Shown here: positions 16,801 to 25,891 of the stretch, piece by piece
Layout: each line of letters starts with the position of its first letter
How positions within the stretch are numbered: the first letter of the stretch is position 1
Assembly: GCA_019638515.1 (NCBI GenBank)
Contig: JAHBTS010000004.1
Coordinates: forward strand, 1 to 64,000
Length of the DNA: 64,000 bases
DNA from: Chitinophagales bacterium
Lineage (GTDB): Bacteria; Bacteroidota; Bacteroidia; Chitinophagales; LD1
Reading direction: 5' to 3'
The notes under the pieces: generated by a model
Databases searched by the model: none
The model's input: only the letters and a program-made list of their open reading frames with translations
Told to the model about the DNA's origin: nothing
Position numbers and translations under genes: made by a program

Positions 16801-17532
16801 ATGAATGCGGTAATAATTGATGATGAGCGCAAAGCTCGGCAGTTGCTTACAGCTATGTTGCAGGAACATTGCACTCAAGTAAACGTGCTTGCTGAATGCG
16901 AAGATTTGCCTTCCGGTATTAAAGCCATTAAACGCGAAAAACCGGATTTGGTATTTTTAGACATTGAAATGCCCGGACATAGCGGACTTGAACTGCTGGA
17001 TTTCTTTAATGAAGACGAAGTAAACTTCGACATCATATTTACCACAGCTTATAGCGAGTATGCCATAAGAGCATTTAAAATGAGTGCCATTGATTATTTG
17101 CTAAAACCCATACAACCGCAAGAATTGATAGATGCCGTAGATAAAGCAGAAAAAAAGCAGGAACAATTTACAGCACTGCAATTGCTGCGCAGCAACCTTT
17201 CGGGCAAATCGAAAAAAATTGTGCTTAATCAATCGAAAGGTATTGAGTTTATTGATGCCAATGATATTGCTTTTATGAAAGGGAATGGGGCTTACACCGA
17301 AATACACCGCAAAGAAGGTGGGTTTGCTTTAGCCAGTAAAAACCTAAAGTATTTTGAAGACTTACTCAGCGACCAACCGCATTTTTTCCGCACCCAAAGA
17401 TCATTTATTGTAAACACAAAGCATGTAAACAATATTCAGCGCGATGAGGGCAGTTTTAATATCATTTTTGGCACACATACTATTGCTGTTGCTCCCGATA
17501 AAATAAATGCACTAATAGACTTATTGCAGTAG
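16801..17532 (+). CDS. LytTR-family response regulator (system 2)
   Basis: This 243-residue protein has a receiver domain with DD at 7-8 and phospho-acceptor Asp54 (VFLDIEMPGHSG), then a LytTR domain (about 135-240; FFRTQRSFIVNTKHV). I preferred the ATG at 16801 over an upstream frame start at 16774, because MNAVIIDDE is the standard beginning of these proteins. It is divergent from the system 2 kinase and paralogous to the 2269-3021 regulator. Both regulators may recognise the same TTTCGTAAA boxes, which would allow cross-regulation (inference). Confidence 0.93.
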   Translation: MNAVIIDDERKARQLLTAMLQEHCTQVNVLAECEDLPSGIKAIKREKPDLVFLDIEMPGHSGLELLDFFNEDEVNFDIIFTTAYSEYAIRAFKMSAIDYLLKPIQPQELIDAVDKAEKKQEQFTALQLLRSNLSGKSKKIVLNQSKGIEFIDANDIAFMKGNGAYTEIHRKEGGFALASKNLKYFEDLLSDQPHFFRTQRSFIVNTKHVNNIQRDEGSFNIIFGTHTIAVAPDKINALIDLLQ

Positions 17533-17648
17533 GAATTTTTTCTAATGCAAAGAGCGAGTCTGTTTAAGCTTTGTAGCTATCAGTTTTATCTTAAAAGAAT
17601 AACTTTATGGGCACTATAAAGCAGCGTACTCAGTGCTAATTTCAAACG

Positions 17649-19022
17649 CTATTCCGTTTCAATTTTCACTTCGCTTACTCGGTTGTTTTCTACTTTTATT
17701 ACTGTAATTTTTAGTGTTTTGTAGGCTGCGGTTTCGCCACTTGCCGGAATTCTGCCCAATATTTCCAAAACCAAGCCGCCTGCTGTTTCGGCTTCGCCTT
17801 TTACTTCATCAAAAAAGTCTTCGTTCAACTCCAATGCTGCGGTAATATCCGTTATCCAAGTTTTGCCCTCCATTACAAACACACCTTCGGCAATTTTCCT
17901 GATGGAGCTTTCGGGATCGGCTTCATCAAATTCATCTTTTATGTCGCCCACTACTTCTTCTACAATGTCTTCTAAAGTTACAATTCCTTTGGTTCCGCCA
18001 AATTCATCAACCACTACAGCAAGGTGTTTTCTATTTTCTTGAATTTCGCGTAGCAAATCGTCTATATGCTTTGTTTCCGGCACAAACAAAGGTTCTCGCA
18101 ACAATTTTTGCCACCCAAAATCTGCGCTTTGGTTTAAATGCTCCAACAGATCTTTTATATAAAGCACCCCCACCACATTGTCCATAGATTCATGATAAAC
18201 AGGCATGCGTGAATATCCTTTATCTTTTACCTGCTCTATCATTTCTTTAAAGTTGAGCGCATCATCTATGGCGGCAATTTCCATGCGTGGCCGCATTACT
18301 TGCTTTACGGTAATATTGCCCAGTTGCACCACGCCTTTTAGTATGCGTGCATCTTCTTTAGATTCAGTAGTATTTTCATTTTCAACTGTAATTTCAATGG
18401 CCTTGTTTATTTCTTCTATGTCTATTTCGGCATTGTGTTTTTTCAAACGCTTTTCTAATACTTGAGTAGAGCCAATTAGCAGCCAGTTAATGGGGCGGTA
18501 AACTTTTAATAAAAAAATGAATAGCGGTGCGGTAAAGCGCACTATGGCAAATTTATTGTAGGTGGCATAAACCTTTGGTGTGGCTTCGCCAAAAAGCACC
18601 AGAATAAAAGTTACTACTACTATATTGAATAAAAACTCCAATGCCCCTCCCGAAATGGTAAACAAGCCTATTTGCACATCGCTAAAATTGAGCACCTGCT
18701 TGGTAATAAAATACGAAAGCACCACCACTCCAATATTTACCAAGTTATTACTTATTAAAATGGTTGAAAGTAAATAGCGTGGTTGCCCCATAAGCTGCGC
18801 CACACGGTTTTCGTTTTTGTTATCGCTGTTGCGCAAACTGTCGAGTTCTGGTTTGGTAAGCGAAAAAAACGCCACTTCCGATGCCGACATCAATGCCGAA
18901 ATGGAAACTAAAATCAGTATAACAATATTCTCAAAAAGAACATCTGCCGATAATAACTTAGCAGCAGCTCCCGATAAAATTGTGAGTAGTAAGAAGGGCG
19001 GGGGATAACTGTCTCCGTCCAA
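17649..19022 (-). CDS. gldE: Gliding-motility-associated membrane protein GldE (CNNM/CBS family)
   Basis: This 457-residue protein has an N-terminal DUF21/CNNM membrane domain with several helices (about 25-200), two CBS domains (about 215-340; VMRPRMEIAAI, VVDEFGGTKGIVTLEDIVEE) and a C-terminal CorC/HlyC transporter-associated domain. Standing downstream of mutY and ssb is the conserved Bacteroidota position of gldE. GldE supports GldD in gliding and type IX secretion; the CNNM fold also suggests divalent-cation transport. The start is TTG at 19022, because an in-frame TAA lies four codons upstream and no nearby ATG preserves the MDxD..PPP N-terminus usual for the family. gldD is not seen downstream. 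Confidence 0.85.
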   Translation of the reverse strand: MDGDSYPPPFLLLTILSGAAAKLLSADVLFENIVILILVSISALMSASEVAFFSLTKPELDSLRNSDNKNENRVAQLMGQPRYLLSTILISNNLVNIGVVVLSYFITKQVLNFSDVQIGLFTISGGALEFLFNIVVVTFILVLFGEATPKVYATYNKFAIVRFTAPLFIFLLKVYRPINWLLIGSTQVLEKRLKKHNAEIDIEEINKAIEITVENENTTESKEDARILKGVVQLGNITVKQVMRPRMEIAAIDDALNFKEMIEQVKDKGYSRMPVYHESMDNVVGVLYIKDLLEHLNQSADFGWQKLLREPLFVPETKHIDDLLREIQENRKHLAVVVDEFGGTKGIVTLEDIVEEVVGDIKDEFDEADPESSIRKIAEGVFVMEGKTWITDITAALELNEDFFDEVKGEAETAGGLVLEILGRIPASGETAAYKTLKITVIKVENNRVSEVKIETE

Positions 19023-19058
19023 TGTGCTTGGTGTTTAGTTAATCAATGTTGAGGTAAA

Positions 19059-19490
19059 TTAAAACGGTAAATCATCGTCTTGTGCTGCAGCAGTATTGGT
19101 ACTTTCGTACGAAGTAGATGCTGCCACACTTTGGTTAGGCGTATTGTTACCATAATTACCGTCCTCCTTCTTGTCGAGCATTTGGAAATTATCGGCAATT
19201 ACTTCTGTAATATATCGCTTTTGTCCATCTTTTTCGTATTCGCGTGTTCTAATTTTTCCTTCTACATAAACGCGCATTCCTTTTCTAAGATACTTTTCTG
19301 CTACCTCGGCTTGGCGTGCAAATGGAATTCTAATATTGTGCCAGTCTGTAATAGTTTGCAAATTACCTTCTTTATCGCGATAGCGCTCACTAGTTGCCAA
19401 CGAAAATTCGGCAATGGCGTTTGTTTCTGAAAAGCGTTTTAAAACGGGGTCTTTTCCTAAATTTCCTACGAGGATAACTTTATTAACCAT
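19059..19490 (-). CDS. ssb: Single-stranded DNA-binding protein
   Basis: This 143-residue protein has an N-terminal OB fold (MVNKVILVGNLGKDPVLK, WHNIRIPFARQAEVAEKYL, VYVEGKIRTREYEKDGQKR), a flexible linker and the acidic tail DDDLPF that recruits partner proteins. It binds ssDNA in replication, repair and recombination. It sits between mutY and gldE on the same strand with short gaps, probably one transcript. Confidence 0.96.
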   Translation of the reverse strand: MVNKVILVGNLGKDPVLKRFSETNAIAEFSLATSERYRDKEGNLQTITDWHNIRIPFARQAEVAEKYLRKGMRVYVEGKIRTREYEKDGQKRYITEVIADNFQMLDKKEDGNYGNNTPNQSVAASTSYESTNTAAAQDDDLPF

Positions 19491-19524
19491 AGTCTTTAGA
19501 TTTTAAATGTGAGTAATTAGAACT

Positions 19525-20598
19525 CTAAGTTACACCAATTTTCTGCAAGTGCAAAGCTATGGTTTTTGGGAAAGCGTATTTGCCAATTTCATTTAAAGGA
19601 ATACGAAGAAATTTTTTGCCAAACACACGTTCAACCTCTGTATTCCATTGTAGTGTGGCAAAATGCAATACCAATTGCTGGTGTGTAAGGGTTTGCTTAT
19701 AGGTTTGAATCTCGCCTTGCAAGGCTATTGCTTTAATGCCCCAATATGCTGCAATTATTTGCTGAACGGCACTGCTGTTAAGCACGGGCAATTCTATAAG
19801 CGGTGGCTGAAATAAGTGCTTCCAAATATCGCTATCGGTGCGTTGCTCCAAAAAAATATGATTGTCGTTGGTGGCAATTACAAAAAGCATTTCACGCTTT
19901 TTCTTTACCATCTTTTTTACCCGTACAGGAAGCAATGTAGTGTGCTTATGGCGCAATGCCCAACATTTTTCGGCAAGTGCACAATTGGCGCAGGCAGGCT
20001 GGTGTGGCGTGCAAATTACAGCGCCAAAATCCATAATAGCCTGGTTGTATGCTGCAATGTGTTTAGTACTGGCAAGCTGCTGTGCCAATAATGCAAATTC
20101 CTTTTTTCCCTCTGTGGTATCAAATGGAGTGGCAATACCAAAAAACCTCGAAAGTATTCTTATTACATTTCCATCTACCACAGCTACCGGCTCATGAAAT
20201 GCAAAAGAAGCAATGGCAGCTGCGGTATAGCTTCCCACACCTCTCAACGCTTGCAATGCCGCATACGAAGCAGGAAACTTTCCATTCATTTCTTGTGCTA
20301 CTTTCTTTGCGGTGTGGTGCATGTTTCGCGCACGAGAATAGTATCCTAACCCTTGCCATAATTTCATTACCTCTGCCTCGCTGGCTGCTGCCAAATCAAA
20401 CACTGTTGGAAACTGTGCAATCAACCTTTGGTAATATGGTAAGCCTTGCTCTACACGGGTTTGCTGTAAGATAATTTCGCTCAACCAAATGCAATATGGA
20501 TCTCGCACACCTTTCCACGGCATAGTGCGTGTGTTTTCGGTTTGGTTCCAATGCAGCAGTGCTTCGGTAAAAAACAACTGCTTTTGAGTTAATGCCAT
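19525..20598 (-). CDS. mutY: A/G-specific adenine glycosylase
   Basis: This 357-residue protein has MutY features: catalytic Glu in ILQQTRVEQGLPYY, the helix-hairpin-helix LRGVGSYTAAAIASFA, catalytic Asp in VVDGNVIRIL, and the 4Fe-4S loop with spacing C-x6-C-x2-C-x5-C. A C-terminal NUDIX-like domain reads 8-oxoG. It removes adenine opposite 8-oxoguanine. It is the first gene of the mutY-ssb-gldE block and divergent from the HU gene. Confidence 0.95.
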   Translation of the reverse strand: MALTQKQLFFTEALLHWNQTENTRTMPWKGVRDPYCIWLSEIILQQTRVEQGLPYYQRLIAQFPTVFDLAAASEAEVMKLWQGLGYYSRARNMHHTAKKVAQEMNGKFPASYAALQALRGVGSYTAAAIASFAFHEPVAVVDGNVIRILSRFFGIATPFDTTEGKKEFALLAQQLASTKHIAAYNQAIMDFGAVICTPHQPACANCALAEKCWALRHKHTTLLPVRVKKMVKKKREMLFVIATNDNHIFLEQRTDSDIWKHLFQPPLIELPVLNSSAVQQIIAAYWGIKAIALQGEIQTYKQTLTHQQLVLHFATLQWNTEVERVFGKKFLRIPLNEIGKYAFPKTIALHLQKIGVT

Positions 20599-20779
20599 TT
20601 TGCTAATACATTACTTATTTCAGGAATTACAAAATAATACCATCGGTTTTTGTACTTTTTACTTGCTCTATAGTACTTTTTAAATGCAAAAAAATTTAAG
20701 TTTTGTAGTTCCCATTATTATACTTCATATTCGGGGGGCAGAATAGGCAAGAGGTTTTAATAACTAAAAAAAAACTATT

Positions 20780-21070
20780 ATGAGAAAAGCTGACATTGTT
20801 AGCAGAGTGGCTGAGCAAACTGGAGTGCCTAAGGTAGATGTGCTGGTTGCACTCGAAGCATTTTTTAAAGAGGTAAAGAGTTCTTTAAAAAGCGGTGAAA
20901 ATGTGTATGTGCGCGGATTTGGAAGTTTTATATTGAAAAAACGTGCAAAAAAAATCGGTAGAAACATTAAGAAAAATGTTGCCGTAGAAATACCCGAACA
21001 TTACATTCCTTCGTTTAAACCTGCAAAGGTTTTCGCAGAGCAAATTAAGAAGGGAACTAAGCTAAAATAG
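20780..21070 (+). CDS. HU/IHF family DNA-binding protein
   Basis: This is a 96-residue nucleoid protein with the HU fold: MRKADIVSRVAEQTGV at the dimer interface, then GFGSFILKKRAKKIGRN leading into the beta arm. The arm carries KKNVAVEIPEHYIPSFKPAK instead of the commoner PRTG form, as in many Bacteroidota HU-like proteins. It bends and compacts DNA. It is transcribed alone, divergently from mutY across a 181-bp gap rich in A/T, and its stop is 6 bp from the stop of the convergent Mpo1-like gene. Confidence 0.93.
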   Translation: MRKADIVSRVAEQTGVPKVDVLVALEAFFKEVKSSLKSGENVYVRGFGSFILKKRAKKIGRNIKKNVAVEIPEHYIPSFKPAKVFAEQIKKGTKLK

Positions 21071-21076
21071 CAGCAG

Positions 21077-21436
21077 CTATTTCCATTTATTAGCTATACC
21101 CAGCGTTTGGTGTGCTTCTTCTACTTTCTTATCTATTTTTCCGGTAAGGATGTGCCAAAACATTACAAAGTCTGAACCTAAACTGTATAGCGGATAAATA
21201 AAGGTTGCAGGTTTGTTTTTTTCAAAAATAAAATGACCAACCCAAGCAAAACCATATCCGCAAAATGGCAATATAAAAAGCAGCCAACCTTTGTTTAATA
21301 CAAAAGCGCCAACAAAGCAGCTAATTACCAATGCCGTGCCTATAAAATGTAGCGTACGATTCACTGGTCGTGCATGCTCTGTAAGATAATACGGGTAAAA
21401 TTCTGCAAACGATTTGTATTCTTTTATTGCTGCCAT
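21077..21436 (-). CDS. Mpo1-like (DUF962) membrane protein
   Basis: This 119-residue protein starts at the ATG at 21436 (MAAIKEYKSFAEFYPYYL). It matches the DUF962/Mpo1 pattern: YYLTEHARPVNRTLHFIG followed by hydrophobic helices and GFAWVGHFIFEKNKPATF. The conserved histidines (EH, LH, GH, WH) fit the iron site of yeast Mpo1, a dioxygenase that shortens 2-hydroxy fatty acids by alpha-oxidation. Many Bacteroidota make 2-hydroxy fatty acids and sphingolipids, so a lipid role is plausible, but activity is unproven for bacterial members. Confidence 0.85.
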   Translation of the reverse strand: MAAIKEYKSFAEFYPYYLTEHARPVNRTLHFIGTALVISCFVGAFVLNKGWLLFILPFCGYGFAWVGHFIFEKNKPATFIYPLYSLGSDFVMFWHILTGKIDKKVEEAHQTLGIANKWK

Positions 21437-21545
21437 GCTGCTAAGATAATGAATTTGAAATTTTAAAATACTTACCAATAACGGCAAGGCGGCAATCGTG
21501 TTTTAATAAATTTATTGCTCTACTAATTTTATTTACATTAGTTCT

Positions 21546-23099
21546 ATGAAATCAACACTACTTGCATTATTAACCATTGTTGCATCTATTGCTTTTGCAC
21601 AAAATCAAGTACCTCAAATTTCGGGAGTAACTACCTCCTTTAGCGGTACGGTTGTAACCTTCAACTATACGCTGAGCGATGCAGAAAACGATGCCAGCGA
21701 AATTCATTTCTTAGTTTCAAACGATAATGGCAATACGTTTGTGGCAAAAGCCGGAAGTGTAAGTGGCGATGTTGGTTTTCCTGTTCAACCCGGCAGCAAA
21801 CAAATTTTTTGGGATACCGATACTATTGCCGATTTAAGCAACTATGCCTTTAAAATTGTAGCAGACGATAGGCAGGTACCTTCTATTCAATCTATTGTAG
21901 ATGCCGTAGATAGCAACCTGCTGCACAATAGTTTGCAATTTGTAGTTGGCACACGCCATTACTTAGCCAATCCTACAAAATTAGAAGCAGTAAAAGACTC
22001 TATCGAAAATTTTTACAAGGCACATGGTTTAGTTACATACCGCCAAGATTTTCCTCGCGCAAATTACTTAGGGCAAAATATTATTGGCACCAAAGCAGGC
22101 TTAGCCAGCGAAGACAGCACCTATATTATTGATGCGCATTTCGATTCTGTAGATGATGCTCCGGGAGCAGACGACAATGGCTCCGGTGTAGTTGGCGTAT
22201 GGGAAGCACTACGCGTATTAGCTCCTTACAACTTTAAGAAAACAATAAAGTTTATTGGCTTTGATTTTGAAGAAAATGTTGGCTCCACTGCCACTTGGGG
22301 AAGCCTCCAATACACACTCTCACAAATTCCTGCATGGGAAAAAATACTGGGTGTTGCCAATTTTGAAATGATTGGCTACTACAATAATACCGCCAATTCG
22401 CAGCAAGTTCCTGCAGGTTTCAACTTGCTTTTTCCTAACCAATACAATCAAGTAGCACAAGATAGTTTTAGAGGAAATTTTATTACCAATGCAGGCGATG
22501 CTTCTTCCGATGCATTTGTAAAAATTTACGATTCGCTCAGCAAACAATATGTTCCCGATTTAAAAATTCTTTCGTTCACACTTCCCGGAAACGGAACAAT
22601 TTCGCCCGATTTTAGACGCAGCGACCATCAGCACTTTTGGGATTTAGATATTCCTGCACTTATGATTACCGATGGGGCTAATTTTAGAAACAGCAACTAC
22701 CATACTCCAACCGATGATATTTCTACCATCAATTTTACCTTTATGAGCAGGGTTGTAAAAGCAACCGTTGCCACCATCGCCACACTCGCAGGTTTGCAGC
22801 ACAGTTCTGTTTACCAAAGTTCTGTACTCACCAATGGTATCCCACAAAGCAATATCAATTGTGCTATTGGTGTATTGCCCAATCCTGCAAAGGTTAAATT
22901 TATGCTCAATGCCGGAGACTGCTTTACTTCTAATTTTACCTTCTCGCTTTACAATGTGGCAGGAAAATTAGTGCAGCAATTGCAGCCCAAAACAGCACAG
23001 TTTAATGTAGAAGTAGCACACCTTGCTAAAGGTGTTTATTTTGGTGTGTTTGAAGAAGGCTCAAATAGAGTGGTGAAGAAATTAGAGATAGCAAGATAA
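21546..23099 (+). CDS. Secreted M28-family metallopeptidase with T9SS sorting domain
   Basis: This 517-residue protein has a signal peptide (MKSTLLALLTIVASIAFA). A fibronectin/Ig-like domain covers about 20-108. The M28 zinc aminopeptidase domain covers about 115-405, with metal and catalytic residues in DAHFDS (His198), GADDNGSG (209-210), FEEN (Glu242, Glu243) and the late His in NYHTPTDD. The C-terminal 75 residues (VLPNPAKVKFML, YNVAGKLVQQL, KGVYFGVF) form a type A T9SS sorting domain. It should release N-terminal amino acids from extracellular peptides. The next gene is another exported peptidase, so the pair may work together in peptide feeding. Confidence 0.93.
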   Translation: MKSTLLALLTIVASIAFAQNQVPQISGVTTSFSGTVVTFNYTLSDAENDASEIHFLVSNDNGNTFVAKAGSVSGDVGFPVQPGSKQIFWDTDTIADLSNYAFKIVADDRQVPSIQSIVDAVDSNLLHNSLQFVVGTRHYLANPTKLEAVKDSIENFYKAHGLVTYRQDFPRANYLGQNIIGTKAGLASEDSTYIIDAHFDSVDDAPGADDNGSGVVGVWEALRVLAPYNFKKTIKFIGFDFEENVGSTATWGSLQYTLSQIPAWEKILGVANFEMIGYYNNTANSQQVPAGFNLLFPNQYNQVAQDSFRGNFITNAGDASSDAFVKIYDSLSKQYVPDLKILSFTLPGNGTISPDFRRSDHQHFWDLDIPALMITDGANFRNSNYHTPTDDISTINFTFMSRVVKATVATIATLAGLQHSSVYQSSVLTNGIPQSNINCAIGVLPNPAKVKFMLNAGDCFTSNFTFSLYNVAGKLVQQLQPKTAQFNVEVAHLAKGVYFGVFEEGSNRVVKKLEIAR

Positions 23100-23117
23100 C
23101 ATACTTGCTGCCTTCGT

Positions 23118-23125
23118 TACTTTTG
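23118..23125 (+). promoter_or_regulatory. Promoter core of the M1 peptidase gene
   Basis: TACTTTTG matches the Bacteroidota -7 consensus TAnnTTTG and lies 24 bp before the ATG at 23150. I see no good -33 TTTG at the usual distance, so the call is tentative. Confidence 0.35.
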
Positions 23126-23149
23126 TAGGTCAATTATTACATTCGCTGC

Positions 23150-25564
23150 ATGAAGCATTGCTTAGCTTTTTTATTGCTGTGGTGCAGCGTGTTGCACAAT
23201 ATTGTTGCCAACGATTTGCGCAGCGATACCATTGATATCCGCTCCTATTTTCTAAAATTAAACCTCACCGATTTTACCACTAAAACATTACATGCCGAAG
23301 CTGAAATAGACATTAAATCTCTTCAAAACAATGTAAACAGTATTCGCTTAGATCTATTGCGGCTTACTGTAGATTCTATAAAATTTAATGGTGTTGCCAC
23401 TACTTTTTCGTACAACGATACGCTGCTGCATATTCATTTCCCCGTTTCGCTTCAAAAAAACAATGCCGCCATTCTACAAGTATATTATCATGGAAAACCC
23501 ATACAAATGAATGGCGATTTTGGAGGCTTTTACTGGACCAATCTCTATGCCTTCAATATTGGCGTAAGCTTTCAAGAAGACCCACACAGTTACGGGCGTG
23601 TATGGTTTCCCTGCTTCGATAATTTTAAACAACGCAGCTTATTTGAGTTTGAAATTACAACCAAAAATATACACAGAGCTTTTTGTAACGGCATACTGCA
23701 AAGCGAAATCAGCAATGGCTCTAATAAAATATGGACATGGAAATTAAACCAAGCGATTCCCGCATATTTGGCAAGTGTAACCGTTAGCCAATACGAAGTA
23801 TTATACGATAGTGTTCAGGGTTTAAATGGCACCATACCCATTCAACTTGCAGCTCGTGCAAACGATACCGCCAAAGTAAAGCAACTGTTTACCAACCTGC
23901 CCAATGCACTTCATATTTACGAAGGCCTCTTTGGCGCTTATCTTTGGGATAGAATTGGTTATTGCATTGTACCATTCAATGCCGGAGCCATGGAGCACGC
24001 TACCAATATTAGTTTTATGCAGTATTACTTAACTGCACTAGCCTCCGATTGCGAAGAAACTATGGCACACGAACTTTCACACCATTGGTTTGGCAACTTA
24101 GTTACTTGCAGCACCGCATCAGATATGTGGCTAAACGAAGGTTGGGCGCGCTATTGCGAAAAACTCTTCTTAGAAGAACTTTATGGCGATTCTGTTTACC
24201 AAACCAGCATGCGCACCTTACACGAAGATGTGCTGCACCGCACACATATTCGCGATGGCGATTACTTTCCGGTGAGTGGGGTGCCCTCGCTGCAAACTTA
24301 CGGCTCCACCGTTTACGATAAAGGTGCCGATATGATTCATACATTGCGATGGTATTTGGGCAACTCCGATTTTAAATACTGCATAAAAGAATACATCAAC
24401 CAGTTTAAATGGCAGAATGTAAATACTGCACAAATGCGCGATTTTCTATCGCAATGCAGCGGCAAAGATTTAACCAACTACTTCACCAACTGGATTTATA
24501 CCAAAGGCTTTACCCATTTTAGTATAGAAAACTTACAGAAAGAAACCGAAACTGTTGGTACTCAAACTCGCACCAGATTAAAATTCACCATTAGGCAGAA
24601 ACTAAATAATGCACCCAACTATTTTACCAATGTGCCTGTAAAGGTTTCCTATTTTACTTCTAATAGCAGCAATGAATACTTTACCGAAACCATTTGGGTA
24701 AGCGAATCTTGTACCAACCACGTTTCTGCCTATGCAGATACTGCAAAAGATATTACCATGGTTGCGCTTGATTTTGATGAAAACCTGCAAGACGCCATTT
24801 CAGATTTTTGGTTTGAAATTAAAGATACCGGCAACTATGATTTTAATGTAGCCCGTGCACAACTCAATGTGCATCACGTAAACACCGAAACACTTGTGCG
24901 AATTGAACACAATTGGATAAGACCCGAACCCATGAAAACCAAAATTCCCGGCTTGCATTTAAGCAATAGGCGCTATTGGACCATAGATGGAACATGGGCA
25001 GAAACCTCCACCACTTCTACACTTGAGGCTACTGCTATCTTTCCCTACGATGGCACCGATGCCGGATTAGACCAATCCTTTTTTTCCGCTTCAGAGGATA
25101 GCTTGGTAGTAATGTATCGCCCCAATAGCCAAAGCGAATGGCAACTTGCAGATTCTTTCTCCATCAACATAAAAAGCCTTGCAAGCGATAAAAAAGGCGA
25201 AGCAGTGGTGTATAATTTACGCAAAGGACAATACTGCTTAGCTATCTGGAACAACGCCCTCACCGATACCACTACTGCCGATGCAGCGTGTATTTTTACA
25301 TCTATACAACATGTGCAACCCATTGCCGATTTTAAACTATACCCCAATCCGGCAAGCACTTTAATTGAATTACAAATGGAGCCTGCCACTTTTAGCAGAT
25401 TAAATATTGTAGATATAACCGGGCGCATACTAGTTGAGCAACCCATCAAGCAACAAGAAAGTGTGTTATATATTGCTACCCAATCGCTGGCAAAAGGCAT
25501 GTACTTTGTAGTGTTAGATAATATAAATGGAACTAAAAGTGTAAAAAGCCTCTTACTTAGATAG
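23150..25564 (+). CDS. Secreted M1-family aminopeptidase with T9SS sorting domain
   Basis: This 804-residue protein has a signal peptide, then the M1 N-terminal beta domain. The peptidase domain carries the zinc motif HELSH (307-311) with third ligand Glu330 (WLNEGW), giving HExxH-x18-E. The substrate motif reads GAMEH instead of the usual GAMEN. A C-terminal type A T9SS sorting domain is present (LYPNPASTLIELQ, VDITGRIL, KGMYFVVL). It should cleave N-terminal residues of peptides at the cell surface. It lies 50 bp after the M28 peptidase gene on the same strand. Confidence 0.94.
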   Translation: MKHCLAFLLLWCSVLHNIVANDLRSDTIDIRSYFLKLNLTDFTTKTLHAEAEIDIKSLQNNVNSIRLDLLRLTVDSIKFNGVATTFSYNDTLLHIHFPVSLQKNNAAILQVYYHGKPIQMNGDFGGFYWTNLYAFNIGVSFQEDPHSYGRVWFPCFDNFKQRSLFEFEITTKNIHRAFCNGILQSEISNGSNKIWTWKLNQAIPAYLASVTVSQYEVLYDSVQGLNGTIPIQLAARANDTAKVKQLFTNLPNALHIYEGLFGAYLWDRIGYCIVPFNAGAMEHATNISFMQYYLTALASDCEETMAHELSHHWFGNLVTCSTASDMWLNEGWARYCEKLFLEELYGDSVYQTSMRTLHEDVLHRTHIRDGDYFPVSGVPSLQTYGSTVYDKGADMIHTLRWYLGNSDFKYCIKEYINQFKWQNVNTAQMRDFLSQCSGKDLTNYFTNWIYTKGFTHFSIENLQKETETVGTQTRTRLKFTIRQKLNNAPNYFTNVPVKVSYFTSNSSNEYFTETIWVSESCTNHVSAYADTAKDITMVALDFDENLQDAISDFWFEIKDTGNYDFNVARAQLNVHHVNTETLVRIEHNWIRPEPMKTKIPGLHLSNRRYWTIDGTWAETSTTSTLEATAIFPYDGTDAGLDQSFFSASEDSLVVMYRPNSQSEWQLADSFSINIKSLASDKKGEAVVYNLRKGQYCLAIWNNALTDTTTADAACIFTSIQHVQPIADFKLYPNPASTLIELQMEPATFSRLNIVDITGRILVEQPIKQQESVLYIATQSLAKGMYFVVLDNINGTKSVKSLLLR

Positions 25565-25608
25565 TATATTTAAGCCATTGGCATTACCCTTCATGGATAA
25601 TTTTCTTG

Positions 25609-25691
25609 GGTATTGCCGAAGGCGGGAAATTTTAGCACAAAGGAAAGAAAGTTGAACCTCGAAGCCGTTCAGCCCCGCTCTTGGCAATACC
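25609..25691. repeat. Long imperfect palindrome in a gene-free stretch
   Basis: An 18-bp arm at 25609-25626 (GGTATTGCC..GGCGGG) pairs with 25674-25691 (CCCGC..GGCAATACC) at 15 of 18 positions. Inside, TGAAC (25653-25657) pairs with GTTCA (25667-25671), so the element can fold as a nested hairpin. It lies just past the stop codon of the VOC remnant. No ORF explains it. Confidence 0.7.
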
Positions 25692-25712
25692 TTATTGGCT
25701 GTAGCCGTTCTA

Positions 25713-25835
25713 TTATGCTTGTTGTCCAAAAGTCAACAGATTATTGTCTGGGTCAAGCATAGCAAATTCATTTTGTCCCCAGGGTTTTGTTTGTAAATGT
25801 CCTGCTGGATGAATGTTGTTTTGATTGTCCAACAT
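25713..25835 (-). pseudogene. Remnant of a VOC/glyoxalase-family gene (C-terminal 40 codons)
   Basis: Read leftward from 25835, 40 codons (ending GQNEFAMLDPDNNLLTFGQQ) match the C-terminal signature of bleomycin-resistance/glyoxalase VOC proteins: WG..EFA..DPD.N.L.FGQ. A whole VOC protein needs about 120 residues, but stops (TGA, TAA) occur in frame immediately upstream and no VOC N-terminus is visible. It is read as the tail of a deleted gene. The rest of the 373-bp stretch 25565-25937 holds only the palindrome and the operon terminator. Confidence 0.75.
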
Positions 25836-25891
25836 AGTATTTCAATACGGTTACAGCAGACTAAAAAAATGAAGTAAATCTAACGAGAAAT

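Noticed and set aside
20599-20779. Possible promoter pair between mutY and HU
   Set aside because: TTATACTTC resembles a core, but no full TAnnTTTG with a -33 partner is present, so I do not assign one.
24049-24433. Overlapping open frames on both strands within the M1 peptidase gene
   Set aside because: They are Arg/His/Cys-rich shadow frames with no domain, and the peptidase zinc motif is encoded there.
25609-25691. Classical integron attC site
   Set aside because: Only one GTTGAAC-like box lies in the middle; the paired RYYYAAC and GTTRRRY boxes at the ends are missing, and no integrase is in the window.
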